A stretch of DNA of 64,000 bases from Streptomyces cinnamoneus (GCF_002939475.1 NZ_PKFQ01000001.1:2849001-2913000), one strand, 5' to 3'; shown: positions 31,092 to 42,465, numbered from the stretch's first letter. Notes: generated by a model not told the origin, from the sequence alone. Numbers and translations are program-made.

Positions 31092-32714
31092 TCACCGCGC
31101 GCGCAGCACCGCCGCGACGAGCGGCCCCGCCGAGTCGCCGCCGTGTCCGCCCCGCGGGACCACGGCGGCCGCCGCGAGGTCGCCGCGGTAGCCGGTGAAC
31201 CAGCCGTTCGGCGTGGTCTGGCCGTCGACCTCCGCCGAGCCGGTCTTGGCGCCGACGTCCCCGCCGAGTCCGGCCATCGCCTTGGAGCCCGTCCCCGAGA
31301 CGGCGGTCAGCCGCATCATCGAGCGCAGGTCGCGGGCGGCGTCGTCGGGCAGCGCGCGGGGGGCCCGGGCCAGCTGGCGTCCGTCGACCGAGGGGTCCAC
31401 GAGGTAGGGCTGGCGGAACGACCCGCTGCGCACGGTCGCGGCGACCGAGGCCATGTTCAGGGGACTCATCTGCACCCGGCCCTGGCCGATCATCGCCGCG
31501 GCCTTGCCCGCCCCGCCGTCGGCGGGCACCTTGCCGTCGAAGGTGGCGATGCCGGTCTTCCACTCCAGGCCCAGGCCGAAGACGTCCCTGGCCTCGGCGG
31601 CGAGGGCGTCGTCGGAGAGCTGGCCGGCAAGGGAGACGAAGGCGGTGTTGCAGGAGGCCGCGAAGTCCTGGGCGAAGGTGGCGCCGGGGTTCTCGCTGTG
31701 CTCCACGTTGTGGAACGTCATGCCGTACGTGGCGGTCTTCGGACACGGCAGCGGCTTGCCGGGCGTGGCCTTGCCCTGCTCCAGCAGCAGCGCGGACGTG
31801 ACGATCTTCATCGTGGAGCCGGGTGCCGTCTGGCCGGAGACCGCCGGGTTGAACTCGGTCTTCTTGGCGTTGGCGAGGGCCAGGATCTCGCCGGTGCTGG
31901 GTCTGACCGCGACGACGGAGGCGTCGTCGTGCCGGCTCACGGCGGCCTCGGCGGCGCGCTGGACGGCGGCGTCGATGGTGGTGGTCAGCTTGCCCGGAGT
32001 GCCCTTCGACACCACGTGCAGGGTCTTGGGCTCGGCCTGGGCCGCGGCGCCGGCGGTCTCCACGCGGACCTCGACGCCCGGCTCGCCGCCCGCCTTCTCG
32101 CCGAACCGCTTGCGCAGTTCCGGCAGGACGGAGGCGAGCGAGGGGAAGTCCTCGGGCTTGAGCTCGTTGCCGTCGCGGTCGACGGCGGTGACCGGTGCCG
32201 TCCGCGTGACACCGGTGTGCAGGCTCTGGCCCTGGGTGAGTTCGGGGTGCAGGACGGCGGGCTGCCAGTCGACGAGCGGGCGGCCGCTGGTGCGGCCCCT
32301 GGTGACGGTGAGCGCCGAGTCGTAGGACCAGGTGGAGCGCTGCTTGCCGAGGGCGATCTCGGCGGTGACGGAGAACGGCACCTTGGCGCCGGTGGCGGTG
32401 CCCTGGCGGAGCGTCACCTTCTCCACGTGCGCGGCCTCGCGGTAGCCGGTCAGCGCGGTGCCGGCCGCCTCCGCGTTGTCGGTGAGCGCGGCGGCCTTCT
32501 CCGTGTCGCCCGCCGCCCACGCGGTCAGGAAGGCGCGCGCGGTCTCCTCGGTCTCGCCCGCCGACGGCGGCCCGGTGCGCTCGGGCGCGGCCGCGGCGTT
32601 CGTACCGGAACCGCCGCCCGCGACGGCGTCGACGATGTTGTAGGCCCCCAGCCCCGCCGCGCCCGCCACCGCGGCGGCCACGGCGCCTATCGCGATCTTC
32701 GCTCCCCTGCGCAT
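31092..32714 (-). CDS. Penicillin-binding transpeptidase with MecA_N-type domain
   Basis: This 540-residue class B-like penicillin-binding protein has an N-terminal membrane anchor (AKIAIGAVAAAVAGAAGLGAYN), an NTF2-like MecA_N domain (about 45-165), a dimerisation region, and the transpeptidase domain with the three active-site motifs STMK (APGSTMKI), SCN (AASCNTAF) and KTG (GAKTGSAE). It cross-links peptidoglycan outside the membrane. The MecA_N domain is also found in low-affinity PBPs of Gram-positives, but it is common in Streptomyces without proof of resistance. The start follows AGGAGGGGG, with an A/T-rich palindrome further upstream. Confidence 0.92.
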   Translation of the reverse strand: MRRGAKIAIGAVAAAVAGAAGLGAYNIVDAVAGGGSGTNAAAAPERTGPPSAGETEETARAFLTAWAAGDTEKAAALTDNAEAAGTALTGYREAAHVEKVTLRQGTATGAKVPFSVTAEIALGKQRSTWSYDSALTVTRGRTSGRPLVDWQPAVLHPELTQGQSLHTGVTRTAPVTAVDRDGNELKPEDFPSLASVLPELRKRFGEKAGGEPGVEVRVETAGAAAQAEPKTLHVVSKGTPGKLTTTIDAAVQRAAEAAVSRHDDASVVAVRPSTGEILALANAKKTEFNPAVSGQTAPGSTMKIVTSALLLEQGKATPGKPLPCPKTATYGMTFHNVEHSENPGATFAQDFAASCNTAFVSLAGQLSDDALAAEARDVFGLGLEWKTGIATFDGKVPADGGAGKAAAMIGQGRVQMSPLNMASVAATVRSGSFRQPYLVDPSVDGRQLARAPRALPDDAARDLRSMMRLTAVSGTGSKAMAGLGGDVGAKTGSAEVDGQTTPNGWFTGYRGDLAAAAVVPRGGHGGDSAGPLVAAVLRAR

Positions 32715-32734
32715 GGTCCCCTGCCCCCTCCTGG

Positions 32735-32754
32735 TTTTAATCACCTGATCAAAA
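32735..32754. promoter_or_regulatory. A/T-rich palindromic operator upstream of the PBP gene
   Basis: TTTTAATCA-CC-TGATCAAAA is an inverted repeat with one mismatch between its 9-base arms. It lies 21 bases before the ATG and immediately upstream of the ribosome-binding site. The 20-base site has only 5 G or C in a region otherwise above 70%. The protein that binds it is unknown. Confidence 0.6.
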
Positions 32755-32855
32755 CGCCGGGACGGCACTCTACGGGACAGGGCCGGCGAGCCGGAGCGAA
32801 TTGGCCGGAAGCCACCACGGGCCGCGCCGAGCCCACCGGACGCCGGGACCGGCCG

Positions 32856-34619
32856 TCAGATCCAGGTGTCGAACCACATCCGGTTCCGCCAGGCGTCCAT
32901 GGGAATGGCCTGCCCGGTGTAGATCGGGAAGAAGTAGATGAAGTTCCAGGCGATGAGGAGGACGAGCGTGCCCGCGCCGACCGCGCCCGCGACCCGGCGC
33001 CGCTCCGAGGACCCCGGCGGGCCGAGGAGCGCCCCGATGAGCAGGGCCACGGCCAGGCACAGGAACGGCACGAAGACCACCGCGTAGAAGACGAAAATCG
33101 TCCGCTCCTGGTACAGGAACCACGGCAGGTAGCCGGCCGCCACCGCGCCCAGCACCGCGCCCGCCCGCCAGTCGCGCCGCAGCGCCCAGCGGTAGAGCAG
33201 GTACACCAGCGCGAAGCACGCCGCCCACCACAGCAGCGGGGTGCCCAGCGCGAGCACCTCGCGGGCGCACTTGTCGGCCGCGTCCGCCGGGCAGCCGTCC
33301 TGCCCGGCCGCGGGCGACTCGTAGAAGTACGAGACCGGGCGCGACTGGACCAGCCAGCTCCAGGGGTTGGACTGGTAGGTGTGCGGAGAGGTGAGGTGGG
33401 TGTTGAACTCCCAGACCTGCTTCTCGTAGTGCCACAGGCTGCGCAGCGGGTTGAGGATCCCGGCGAGGAGGCCGTCGGCGCTCTGACCGCCCTCGGTCTC
33501 CGCGTAGTGCCGGAGGTAACCGCTGTGCTGCCAGCCCGCGGTCTTGTCGTACGTGCCGCTGTTGACGAACCATCCGGTCCAGGAGGCGAGGTACACCCCG
33601 AGCGCCACGGGCACGGTCGCGAGGAACGCCCACGGCACGTCGCGCCGCAGCGTGGAGAGCCAGGGCCGCCGGGCGCCGGCCAGGCGCCGCGAGCCGACGT
33701 CCCACAGGACGGCCATCAGCCCGAACGCGGCCAGATAGACGGCGCCGTTCCACTTCGTGGCGAAGGCGAGCCCCAGCAACACGCCGGCGGCCAGCCGCCA
33801 GGGCCGCAGGCCGAGCCGCGTTCCGTCCCCGGCCCGGGCGTCGGGAGGCACGGTCCCGTCGGGCCCCTCCGGCAGCGCCGCGGCCAGCCGGGCCCGCGCC
33901 TTGTCCCGGTCGACGAGCAGGCACCCGAAGGCGCCCAGCACGAAGAACATCAGCACCGAGTCGAGCAGGGACGTCCGGCTCATGACGAAGTGCAGGCCGT
34001 CCACGGCGAGCAGCCCGCCCGCGAGGCAGCCGAGGAACGTGGACCGGAACAACCGCCGCCCGATGCGGCACAGCATCAGCACGGACAGCGTGCCGAGCAG
34101 CGCCACCATGAAGCGCCAGCCGAAGGGGTCGAGGCCGAAGAGCCACTCGCCGGCGCCGATGACCCACTTGCCGACGGGCGGGTGGACGACGTAGGCCGCG
34201 GCGTCGGCGACGTCGGTGTGGCCGGCGACGATCTGGTCGTTGGCCTCCTTGGGCCAGTTGACCTCGTAGCCGTACTTCCACAGCGCCCAGGCGTCCTTGG
34301 CGTAGTACGTCTCGTCGAATATGACGGCCTTGGGGCTGCCCAGGTGCCAGAACCGGATCAGTCCCGCGAACAGCGCCACCAGCAGGGGCCCCAGCCACCC
34401 CATGGACCGTGCGAGCAGCCGCGCGAGGCCCGGGCCCGCCCCGGCGGCGGCCCACAACCGCGTCCCCGGCTCGGGGTACGGCGGTACGAGCCGCTCCCGC
34501 ACATCGGGGTGCGCCGGGCGGCCCGCGTAGCCGAAACGGCGCAGTCTGCGCTGCCACGGGGGCGGCTGCTCGGCTGCGGTCCGGCCCTGCCGGGCTTGCG
34601 TCGCGGTGTCACTGCTCAC
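32856..34619 (-). CDS. pmt: Polyprenyl-phosphate-mannose:protein O-mannosyltransferase
   Basis: This 587-residue GT39-family enzyme transfers mannose from a lipid carrier to Ser/Thr of exported proteins. It is an integral membrane protein with about ten or more hydrophobic segments. The conserved acidic motif FDETYYAKDAW is at about residues 101-111, in the first extracytoplasmic loop, and the protein ends MWFDTWI. S. coelicolor Pmt (needed for phage phiC31 infection and affecting antibiotic sensitivity) has this architecture. The GTG at 34619 is preferred to the 34709 ATG because a -10 hexamer lies just upstream, so the transcript may be leaderless. Confidence 0.92.
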   Translation of the reverse strand: MSSDTATQARQGRTAAEQPPPWQRRLRRFGYAGRPAHPDVRERLVPPYPEPGTRLWAAAGAGPGLARLLARSMGWLGPLLVALFAGLIRFWHLGSPKAVIFDETYYAKDAWALWKYGYEVNWPKEANDQIVAGHTDVADAAAYVVHPPVGKWVIGAGEWLFGLDPFGWRFMVALLGTLSVLMLCRIGRRLFRSTFLGCLAGGLLAVDGLHFVMSRTSLLDSVLMFFVLGAFGCLLVDRDKARARLAAALPEGPDGTVPPDARAGDGTRLGLRPWRLAAGVLLGLAFATKWNGAVYLAAFGLMAVLWDVGSRRLAGARRPWLSTLRRDVPWAFLATVPVALGVYLASWTGWFVNSGTYDKTAGWQHSGYLRHYAETEGGQSADGLLAGILNPLRSLWHYEKQVWEFNTHLTSPHTYQSNPWSWLVQSRPVSYFYESPAAGQDGCPADAADKCAREVLALGTPLLWWAACFALVYLLYRWALRRDWRAGAVLGAVAAGYLPWFLYQERTIFVFYAVVFVPFLCLAVALLIGALLGPPGSSERRRVAGAVGAGTLVLLIAWNFIYFFPIYTGQAIPMDAWRNRMWFDTWI

Positions 34620-34631
34620 CGCGCCATCGTA
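34617..34631 (-). promoter_or_regulatory. pmt -10 box and possible leaderless start
   Basis: On the minus strand TACGAT (34631-34626) is followed after six bases by the GTG start at 34619, and no ribosome-binding site is visible. A leaderless pmt mRNA is inferred; the -35 region is weak. Confidence 0.5.
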
Positions 34632-34758
34632 GGGAACGACCCTGTGAGAGTCCCGGGCGCGCCGCGCGCGGAGGGGTGCGGGGGCCGGAGGGAGTTCCGG
34701 GACGAGCACCGCCCCGGAGCGCCATCCGCGCTATCTTGGGCTTGCTGTACAGCGAAGT

Positions 34759-34846
34759 GCCCGTCACGGAGCCTGAAGCCCCGTGACGGGCGGCCGAAGA
34801 GCTTGGCCGTCGGGGCCTAATGGGTATAGGCCCCGCCGGTCAAGCC
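34759..34846. terminator. Tandem strong hairpins in the pmt-SDR gap
   Basis: The first hairpin is perfect: GCCCGTCACGG (34759-34769) with CCGTGACGGGC (34781-34791) over 11 bases. The second has 20-base arms (34800-34819 and 34827-34846) with 17 matches and a 7-base loop containing GGGGCCTA/TAGGCCCC. They resemble terminators, but no clear gene ends here. They could end a short minus-strand transcript from 34980 or form a small RNA. Confidence 0.55.
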
Positions 34847-34975
34847 CTGCCGACCACGATCAGGATCAGCGCGACGACGGCGACAAGCAGCTCCACCCAC
34901 GGTGTGACCGCTTTCGCCCAGCGCTTCCCCTGTATCCCAGTTGACCGACGGCTTCGGCCTTCGGTGACGCGGCAT
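34817..34975 (-). CDS. Possible very small basic protein (doubtful)
   Basis: A 52-codon reading frame begins MPRHRRPKPSVNWDTGEALG and has a good GAAAGG site seven bases upstream of its ATG. It ends inside the second hairpin. From about its 26th codon another frame encodes a hydrophobic stretch (PWVELLVAVVALILIVVGRA, stop at 34840) with much better third-position bias. Together they look like one small tail-anchored membrane protein broken by a frameshift, but coding by either alone is not established. Confidence 0.2.
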   Translation of the reverse strand: MPRHRRPKPSVNWDTGEALGESGHTVGGAACRRRRADPDRGRQGLTGGAYTH

Positions 34976-35357
34976 CGTGCACCTTTCCCCGGGTCGGAGG
35001 CCCGCCTGCTGCGAGACTCCACGAGGGAGCCTCGGACACGGCGGCCACCGGCCCCCGCCCCCGAGGCCCCTGGCTGGAGTCCCGAACGTGGGCGAGCCGA
35101 CCCGAGGGTCAGCATGGTGCGACGTGGCCCGTCACGGGGAGAGACTCTAGGCCTGGCGCACACCAACGCGCCCCGGATCGCGGGAATGTGACGACGTCGG
35201 GCACTCGTCCGAGTGGTCCTCGGCCGTACCCCCTCCGCGGAACGGAAATGCGCCCACGCCCCGGCGGGCGGGTGGGCCGTCCGGTCTGCCCGGGGCGTGG
35301 GGGCGGGGGCGGCGGCCCGTGGGGCCGCCGGGGGCTGTTCGCCCGGTCAGTAGCTGA
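34847..35357. other. Gene-poor stretch upstream of the SDR stop
   Basis: No convincing gene, RNA or operator was found between 34976 and 35357. It contains ordinary GC-rich sequence with a G-rich run near 35290-35330 just past the SDR stop. The start region of the doubtful small ORF lies at its left edge. Confidence 0.4.
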
Positions 35358-36161
35358 TCATGAACAGTACCCCCGTCGCAGCGCCCCCCGCAGCCCCAGG
35401 TTCGCGACGAGGATCCCGCCGTCCACCGGCAGCGTCACCCCCGTGATCCACCCGGCGTCCTCCGACGCCAGGAAGGCCACCGCGGCCGCGACGTCCTCCG
35501 GACGCCCCACCCGCCCCAGGGGGTAGTGCGCTGCGGCGCGTTCCAAGGACGCCTCCCAGCCCTCCCAGTTGGGCGTGCGGACCGTGCCCGGCGCGATGAG
35601 GTTGACGCGCACGCCCCGGGGCGCGCACTGGCCCGCGAGGGTGCGCGTCAGGCTGGCCAGGCCGGCCTTCGCCGCGCTGTAGGCGTGGTTGCCGAAGTCC
35701 TGTTCGCCGTTGACCGAGCCGATGTTGACGACCGCCCCGCGCCCGCCGGCGGCCGCCAGGTGCGGCATCGCCGCCCGCACGCAGCGGAAGGCGCCGGTCA
35801 GGGTGATGTCCACGTCACGGGACCACACCTCGTCGGGGTAGTCCTCCACCAGCGGCGGATCGGGGTGGCAGGACAGGGCGTTGTTGACCAGGACGTCGAG
35901 GCGGCCGAACCGTCCGACCGCGTGCGCCACCGCCGCGTCGACGGCGTCGCGGTCGCCGACGTCGCAGGTCAGTGCCTCGGCCGTGAGCCCCGCGGCACGG
36001 ATGCGGGTGGCCGCCCGCCGTGCGCGCGGGCCGTCGGCGTCGGTGACCAGGACCGCCGCGCCCTCGGCGGCGAGGCGGCGGGCCACGGCCTCGCCGATGC
36101 CCCGCCCCGCGCCCGTGATCAGTACCGCATAGCCCTCGAAGCGTGCCGCTGCCGGTGCCAT
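35358..36161 (-). CDS. Short-chain dehydrogenase/reductase
   Basis: This 267-residue classical SDR has the cofactor loop VLITGAGRGIGEAVAR, the Asp (TDADG) that favours NAD(H), VNNAL, the catalytic Ser in VNIGSVNGEQ, and YSAAK with the catalytic Tyr and Lys. The C-terminal LPVDGGI is typical of FabG-like members. The start at 36161 follows the upstream hydrolase stop by ten bases, so the two are probably co-transcribed. The substrate is unknown. Confidence 0.88.
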   Translation of the reverse strand: MAPAAARFEGYAVLITGAGRGIGEAVARRLAAEGAAVLVTDADGPRARRAATRIRAAGLTAEALTCDVGDRDAVDAAVAHAVGRFGRLDVLVNNALSCHPDPPLVEDYPDEVWSRDVDITLTGAFRCVRAAMPHLAAAGGRGAVVNIGSVNGEQDFGNHAYSAAKAGLASLTRTLAGQCAPRGVRVNLIAPGTVRTPNWEGWEASLERAAAHYPLGRVGRPEDVAAAVAFLASEDAGWITGVTLPVDGGILVANLGLRGALRRGYCS

Positions 36162-36171
36162 GCGGGCAGCA

Positions 36172-37377
36172 TTACCCCGCCAGGGAGCGCGCAACCGCGC
36201 GGACGAGCGCCTGGGCGCGCGGGTCCGCGGTGACGTTCTTCTGCATGCCGTTGGTCACGTAGCCGAAGGAGACGCCCGACTCGGGGTCGGCGAAGGCCAG
36301 CGAGCCGCCGCGGCCGGGGTGGCCGAAGGAGCCGGGCGCCAGCAGCGGCGAGGCGGGGCCGTGGAGCATGTAGCCCAGGCCGAAGCGCGTGTTCACGACC
36401 AGGACGCGGTCCGGGCCGGCCGACTCCTCGGTGCGGGCCAGGGTCAGCGTCGCCGGCGCGAAGAGACGGCGGCCGCCGTCCACGACCCCGATGAGCGAGG
36501 CGTAGAACCGGGCCAGCGCGTCCGCCGTGGCGATGCCGGCCGAGGCAGGGAGTTCGGCGGCCCGGTACGCGGCGTCGTTCTCGTCGGCCGGCGGGTCGAT
36601 GGCGGCGAAGGCACGGCGGGTGAGCGAGGCCGGGTCGCGGTACGCGTCGGAGACCGAGGCCTTGGGGCGCACCCGCAGGCCGGCCGAGGCGGGCGCGGCC
36701 GGCGCCGGGGCGTCGGCTATCCGGCCGACGCGCTCCCGCTCGGCGTCCGGCAGCCCTATCCACAGGTCCGCGCCGAGCGGCCCGGCGATCTCCTCGGCGA
36801 CCCACGTGCCGATCGACCGGCCGGTCACGCGCAGCACCAGCTCGCCCAGCAGCCAGCTGTAGGTCTGCGCGTGGTAGCCGTGGTCGGTGCCGGGCTCCCA
36901 GGCGGGGGCCTGCCCGGCCAGCGCGCGGGGGCCGCTGACGCCGTCGGCGGCCTCGGCCGGGGTGAGCGGGACGTCGAGAGCGGGCAGCCCCGCGCGGTGG
37001 GCGAGCAGGTGCCGTACGAGCACCCGCTCCTTGCCCGCGGCCTTGAACTCCGGCCAGTACGTGCCCACGGGCGCGTCGAGGTCCACCTGTCCGCGCTGGT
37101 GCAGCAGGAGCAGCACGGCCGCGGCCACGCCCTTGGTGGCGGAGCGCACCACCTGCGCGGTGCCCCGCTGCCAGGGCTCGCTGCCGCCGTCGGCGTCCTT
37201 CGCCCCGCCCCACAGGTCGACGACCTTGCGCCCGTCCCGGTAGACGGCCACGGCCGCGCCGCGCTCGCCGCGCCGGGCGAAGTTGTCGGCGAAGGCGTCC
37301 CGGACCGGTTCGAAACCGTCCGCCACCGCGCCCTGGACGTCCACCACTGTCGTTCCGCTCCTGTGTTTCCGAGACAA
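36172..37377 (-). CDS. Serine hydrolase of the class C beta-lactamase/esterase family
   Basis: This 401-residue protein has the family VIII esterase layout: the SxxK nucleophile motif in VRSATKGVAA (about residue 80), a Tyr motif in GYHAQTYSWLLGEL, and the C-terminal FGHPGRGGSLAFADP that replaces the KTG box. There is no signal peptide, so a cytoplasmic esterase (EstB-like) is more likely than a true beta-lactamase. Its neighbours are an SDR downstream and the cobalt transporter upstream (on the same strand, separated by about 80 bases). Confidence 0.87.
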   Translation of the reverse strand: MSRKHRSGTTVVDVQGAVADGFEPVRDAFADNFARRGERGAAVAVYRDGRKVVDLWGGAKDADGGSEPWQRGTAQVVRSATKGVAAAVLLLLHQRGQVDLDAPVGTYWPEFKAAGKERVLVRHLLAHRAGLPALDVPLTPAEAADGVSGPRALAGQAPAWEPGTDHGYHAQTYSWLLGELVLRVTGRSIGTWVAEEIAGPLGADLWIGLPDAERERVGRIADAPAPAAPASAGLRVRPKASVSDAYRDPASLTRRAFAAIDPPADENDAAYRAAELPASAGIATADALARFYASLIGVVDGGRRLFAPATLTLARTEESAGPDRVLVVNTRFGLGYMLHGPASPLLAPGSFGHPGRGGSLAFADPESGVSFGYVTNGMQKNVTADPRAQALVRAVARSLAG

Positions 37378-37456
37378 ATCCGTCCTCCATGGTGCACGAC
37401 GGTCTACGCGTGGAGAACCGGGGGCCGGTGCCGACGCCTCCGGTCATCCCGCCGCG

Positions 37457-38230
37457 TCAGCGTCCGCCGGCCGTGGCCGGACGCGCGGCCACCGCCCCCG
37501 GGTCGAAGCCGAACGGCAGCTCCAGGCGGTGGGCCCGCATCAGGTCCTCGTCGCGGAGCAGGTCGCCGGTGGGGCCGTCGGCCGCGATGACGCCGTCGCT
37601 GAGCACCACGGACCGCTCGCACAGCTCCAGCGCGTAGGGCAGGTCGTGGGTGACCATCAGCACCGTCACGTCCAGGGACCGCAGGATGTCGGCCAGCTCG
37701 CGCCGGGAGGCCGGGTCGAGGTTGGAGGAGGGCTCGTCGAGGACGAGGATCTCGGGCTCCATGGCGAGGACGGTGGCCACCGCCACCCGGCGCCGCTGGC
37801 CGAAGGAGAGGTGGTGCGGGGGCCGGTCCGCGAAGGCGGCCATGCCGACCCGCTCCAGGGCCGTGCGCACGCAGGCCTCCAGCTCGGCGCCCCGCAGCCC
37901 CGCCGCCGCCGGGCCGAAGGCGACGTCCTCGCGGACGGTCGGCATGAACAGCTGGTCGTCGGGGTCCTGGAAGACGATGCCGACCCGGCGCCGGATCTCG
38001 GCGAGGTTGCGCTTGCCGACCGGCAGGCCGGCGACCCGCACCGTGCCCGCGCCCCCGCTGAGGATGCCGTTGAGGTGGAGGACGAGCGTCGTCTTGCCGG
38101 CGCCGTTGGGCCCCAGCAGGGCGACGCGTTCGCCGCGCCCGACGGTCAGGTCGACGCCGAAGAGGGCCTGGTGGCCGTCGGGGTAGGCGAAGGCGAGGCC
38201 GGAGACCTCCAGGGAGGCGGGAGTGGTCAT
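37457..38230 (-). CDS. cbiO: Cobalt/nickel ECF transporter, ATPase subunit CbiO
   Basis: This 257-residue ABC ATPase has Walker A LLGPNGAGKTT, Q-loop FQDPDDQLF (the DPDDQLF is characteristic of energy-coupling factor ATPases), signature LSFGQRRRVAVA, and Walker B ILVLDEPSSNLDP. It powers metal import together with CbiQ and CbiM encoded upstream. A single ATPase suggests a homodimer in the complex. The gap to cbiQ is 50 bases. Confidence 0.93.
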   Translation of the reverse strand: MTTPASLEVSGLAFAYPDGHQALFGVDLTVGRGERVALLGPNGAGKTTLVLHLNGILSGGAGTVRVAGLPVGKRNLAEIRRRVGIVFQDPDDQLFMPTVREDVAFGPAAAGLRGAELEACVRTALERVGMAAFADRPPHHLSFGQRRRVAVATVLAMEPEILVLDEPSSNLDPASRRELADILRSLDVTVLMVTHDLPYALELCERSVVLSDGVIAADGPTGDLLRDEDLMRAHRLELPFGFDPGAVAARPATAGGR

Positions 38231-38280
38231 GGGGTGGTGTCCTTACTGGTCGCAGGGGGCGTGGGCGGGCGTTTCGGCGA

Positions 38281-39063
38281 TCAGGCGATCAGGGCCGTCC
38301 CGGTGGCGGCCCAGGCCGCGCCGCACACCCCGAGCGCCGCCAGCGGCAGGGCCGCCGCCCGGGCCCACTGCGCGCGCGTGGCCGTCACCTCGTCGATCAC
38401 GGGCATGGCGCCCGTGTAGCCCCGGCTGACCATCGCCAGGTGGACCCGCTCCCCGCGTTCGTAGGAGCGGATGAACAGCGCCCCGGCCGACTTGGCCAGC
38501 ACGCCCCAGTGCCGCACGCCGCGGGCGGTGAAGCCGCGCGATTCGCGGGCGATGCGCATGCGGCGCATCTCGTCGGTGATGACGTCCCCGTAGCGGATCA
38601 TGAAGGAGGCGATCTGGACCAGCAGCGGCGGCACACGCAGCCGCTCCAGCCCCAGCAGCAGCGCGCGCAGCTCGGTCGTCGAGGCGAGCAGGACGGAGGC
38701 GGCGACCCCCAGCGTGCCCTTGGCCAGGATGTTCCAGGCCCCCCACAGTCCGGCCTCGCTGAGCGAGAGGCCGAGGACGTGCACCCGCTCGCCGCGCGCC
38801 ACGAACGGCATCAGCAGCGCGAAGCCCACGAAGGGCACCTCGATCAGCAGCCGTCGCAGCAGGAAGCCCGCCGGTGTCCGCGCCGCCACCGCGACGGCCG
38901 CCAGCAGCAGGGCGTACAGCCCGAAGGCCCACACCGCCTCGCGGGGCGTGGTGACGACGGTGAGGACGAAGCAGAGGACCGCGGCGATCTTGCAGTGCGG
39001 CGGCAGCGCGTGCACGGGCGAGCGCGCGTGCCGGTAGAGCTTGTGGCTGTGTCCCGCGCCCAT
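38281..39063 (-). CDS. cbiQ: Cobalt/nickel ECF transporter, transmembrane subunit CbiQ
   Basis: This 260-residue membrane protein has about five to six helices and two coupling helices with the conserved Ala-Arg-Gly words, RIARESRGFTARG and AMVSRGYTG. They contact CbiO. The N-terminal His-containing GAGHSHKLYRHARSPVHAL is typical of CbiQ. The gene follows cbiM by one base, which indicates translational coupling. Confidence 0.92.
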   Translation of the reverse strand: MGAGHSHKLYRHARSPVHALPPHCKIAAVLCFVLTVVTTPREAVWAFGLYALLLAAVAVAARTPAGFLLRRLLIEVPFVGFALLMPFVARGERVHVLGLSLSEAGLWGAWNILAKGTLGVAASVLLASTTELRALLLGLERLRVPPLLVQIASFMIRYGDVITDEMRRMRIARESRGFTARGVRHWGVLAKSAGALFIRSYERGERVHLAMVSRGYTGAMPVIDEVTATRAQWARAAALPLAALGVCGAAWAATGTALIA

Positions 39064-39064
39064 G

Positions 39065-40114
39065 TCAGACGGCCTCGGTCTCGGGTACGGAGGCCGCGGC
39101 GGCCCGGTCGCGGCGGCGGCGGAGGACCACGAAGACGCCCGTGCCCACCGCCAGGGTCGCCCCGACGCCGATCACGCCGGCCAGGCCGCCCGAGAGGCGC
39201 TCGTCGCCGACGTCCTTGACCTGGTAGTCGGCGAGCGGCGAGTCCTTGGCGGCGTGCTCCTCCTCCTTGCTGTCGATGCCCTTGTCGTGGGCCACCTTCT
39301 CCAGGCCGTCGGGGCTGGTGGAGGCGTAGTAGCTGACGAAGCCGGCGAGGGCGAGGGCGGCGACGAGGCCGGCGGCCAGGACGCGGCGGTGGGAGCGGGG
39401 GGCGGCGGCCGGCTCCTCGGGCCGCGCGATCACGGTGCCGTCGGCCGTGCGCAGCTCCAGCGGGCGGGCGAGGCCGCGCGCGCCGTGCACCAGGTCGGGC
39501 CGTACGGCCATCACCGCGCCCACCGTCAGCGCGGTGATCGCCGCCTCGCCGATCCCGATGAGGACGTGCACGCCGGCCATGGCGGTGAAGACCGTGCCGA
39601 TCGGCACATCGGTCGTGCCGCCCAGCGCGTAGATCAGCGTGAAGGCGCAGGCCGCCGCGGGGACGGACACCAGCGCGGCCGCGAAGGCGGCGGCGGTCAC
39701 CGACGGGCGCCGCCGGGGCAGCACCTTCACCAGGCCCCGGAAGACGGCGTAGGCCACGACGGTCGTGACCACGGCCATGTCGCTGACGTTCACGCCGAGG
39801 GCCGTCAGGCCGCCGTCCGCGAACAGCACGGCCTGCATCAGCAGCACCACGGATATGCAGAGGACGCCGGTGAAGGGGCCGACGAGTATCGCCGCCAGCG
39901 CCCCGCCCAGCAGGTGACCGCTCGTACCGGCCGCGACGGGGAAGTTCAGCATCTGCACGGCGAAGACGAACGCCGCCACGAGCCCGGCCAGCGGTGCGGC
40001 CTTGTGGTCCAGCTCCCGGCGCGCCCCCCGCAGGCTCACCGCCACGGCCGCCGCCGCGACGGCTCCCGTCGCCAGGGAGACCGGGGCGTCGACGAATCCG
40101 TCGGGTACGTGCAT
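39065..40114 (-). CDS. cbiM: Cobalt/nickel ECF transporter, CbiM with fused PDGLE/CbiN-type tail
   Basis: This 349-residue substrate-binding (S) component starts MHVPDGF, the N-terminal Met-His-x-x-Asp-Gly that coordinates the metal. About seven helices follow to residue 215, then a linker and a C-terminal module with a membrane helix, a loop SPDGLEKVAHDKG (the PDGLE domain) and a final helix. That is a natural CbiM-CbiN-like fusion, so no separate cbiN is needed. Sequence alone does not separate cobalt from nickel. A palindromic site and a promoter lie just upstream; no cobalamin riboswitch was recognised. Confidence 0.92.
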   Translation of the reverse strand: MHVPDGFVDAPVSLATGAVAAAAVAVSLRGARRELDHKAAPLAGLVAAFVFAVQMLNFPVAAGTSGHLLGGALAAILVGPFTGVLCISVVLLMQAVLFADGGLTALGVNVSDMAVVTTVVAYAVFRGLVKVLPRRRPSVTAAAFAAALVSVPAAACAFTLIYALGGTTDVPIGTVFTAMAGVHVLIGIGEAAITALTVGAVMAVRPDLVHGARGLARPLELRTADGTVIARPEEPAAAPRSHRRVLAAGLVAALALAGFVSYYASTSPDGLEKVAHDKGIDSKEEEHAAKDSPLADYQVKDVGDERLSGGLAGVIGVGATLAVGTGVFVVLRRRRDRAAAASVPETEAV

Positions 40115-40147
40115 GGCGAGCTCCGTCCGTTCATGCCTCGCTCGATT

Positions 40148-42353
<2,206 letters not shown>

Positions 42354-42465
42354 GGGACGCCCCTCGGGCCCGACAGGGTGAATTCCTGCCGGAAAACGCA
42401 TAAATCGCGAAAAGAAGTGCACTCGGAGTGCCCGTCCCACCTCAACGGGTGCCGAAGGAGAGAAC

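Noticed and set aside
30003..34820. Very long plus-strand open frame of 1605 codons
   Set aside because: It is the antisense of the DMT, PBP and pmt genes. The high GC content leaves one antisense frame open, and its composition (Gly, Arg, Ala, Gln-rich) has no domains.
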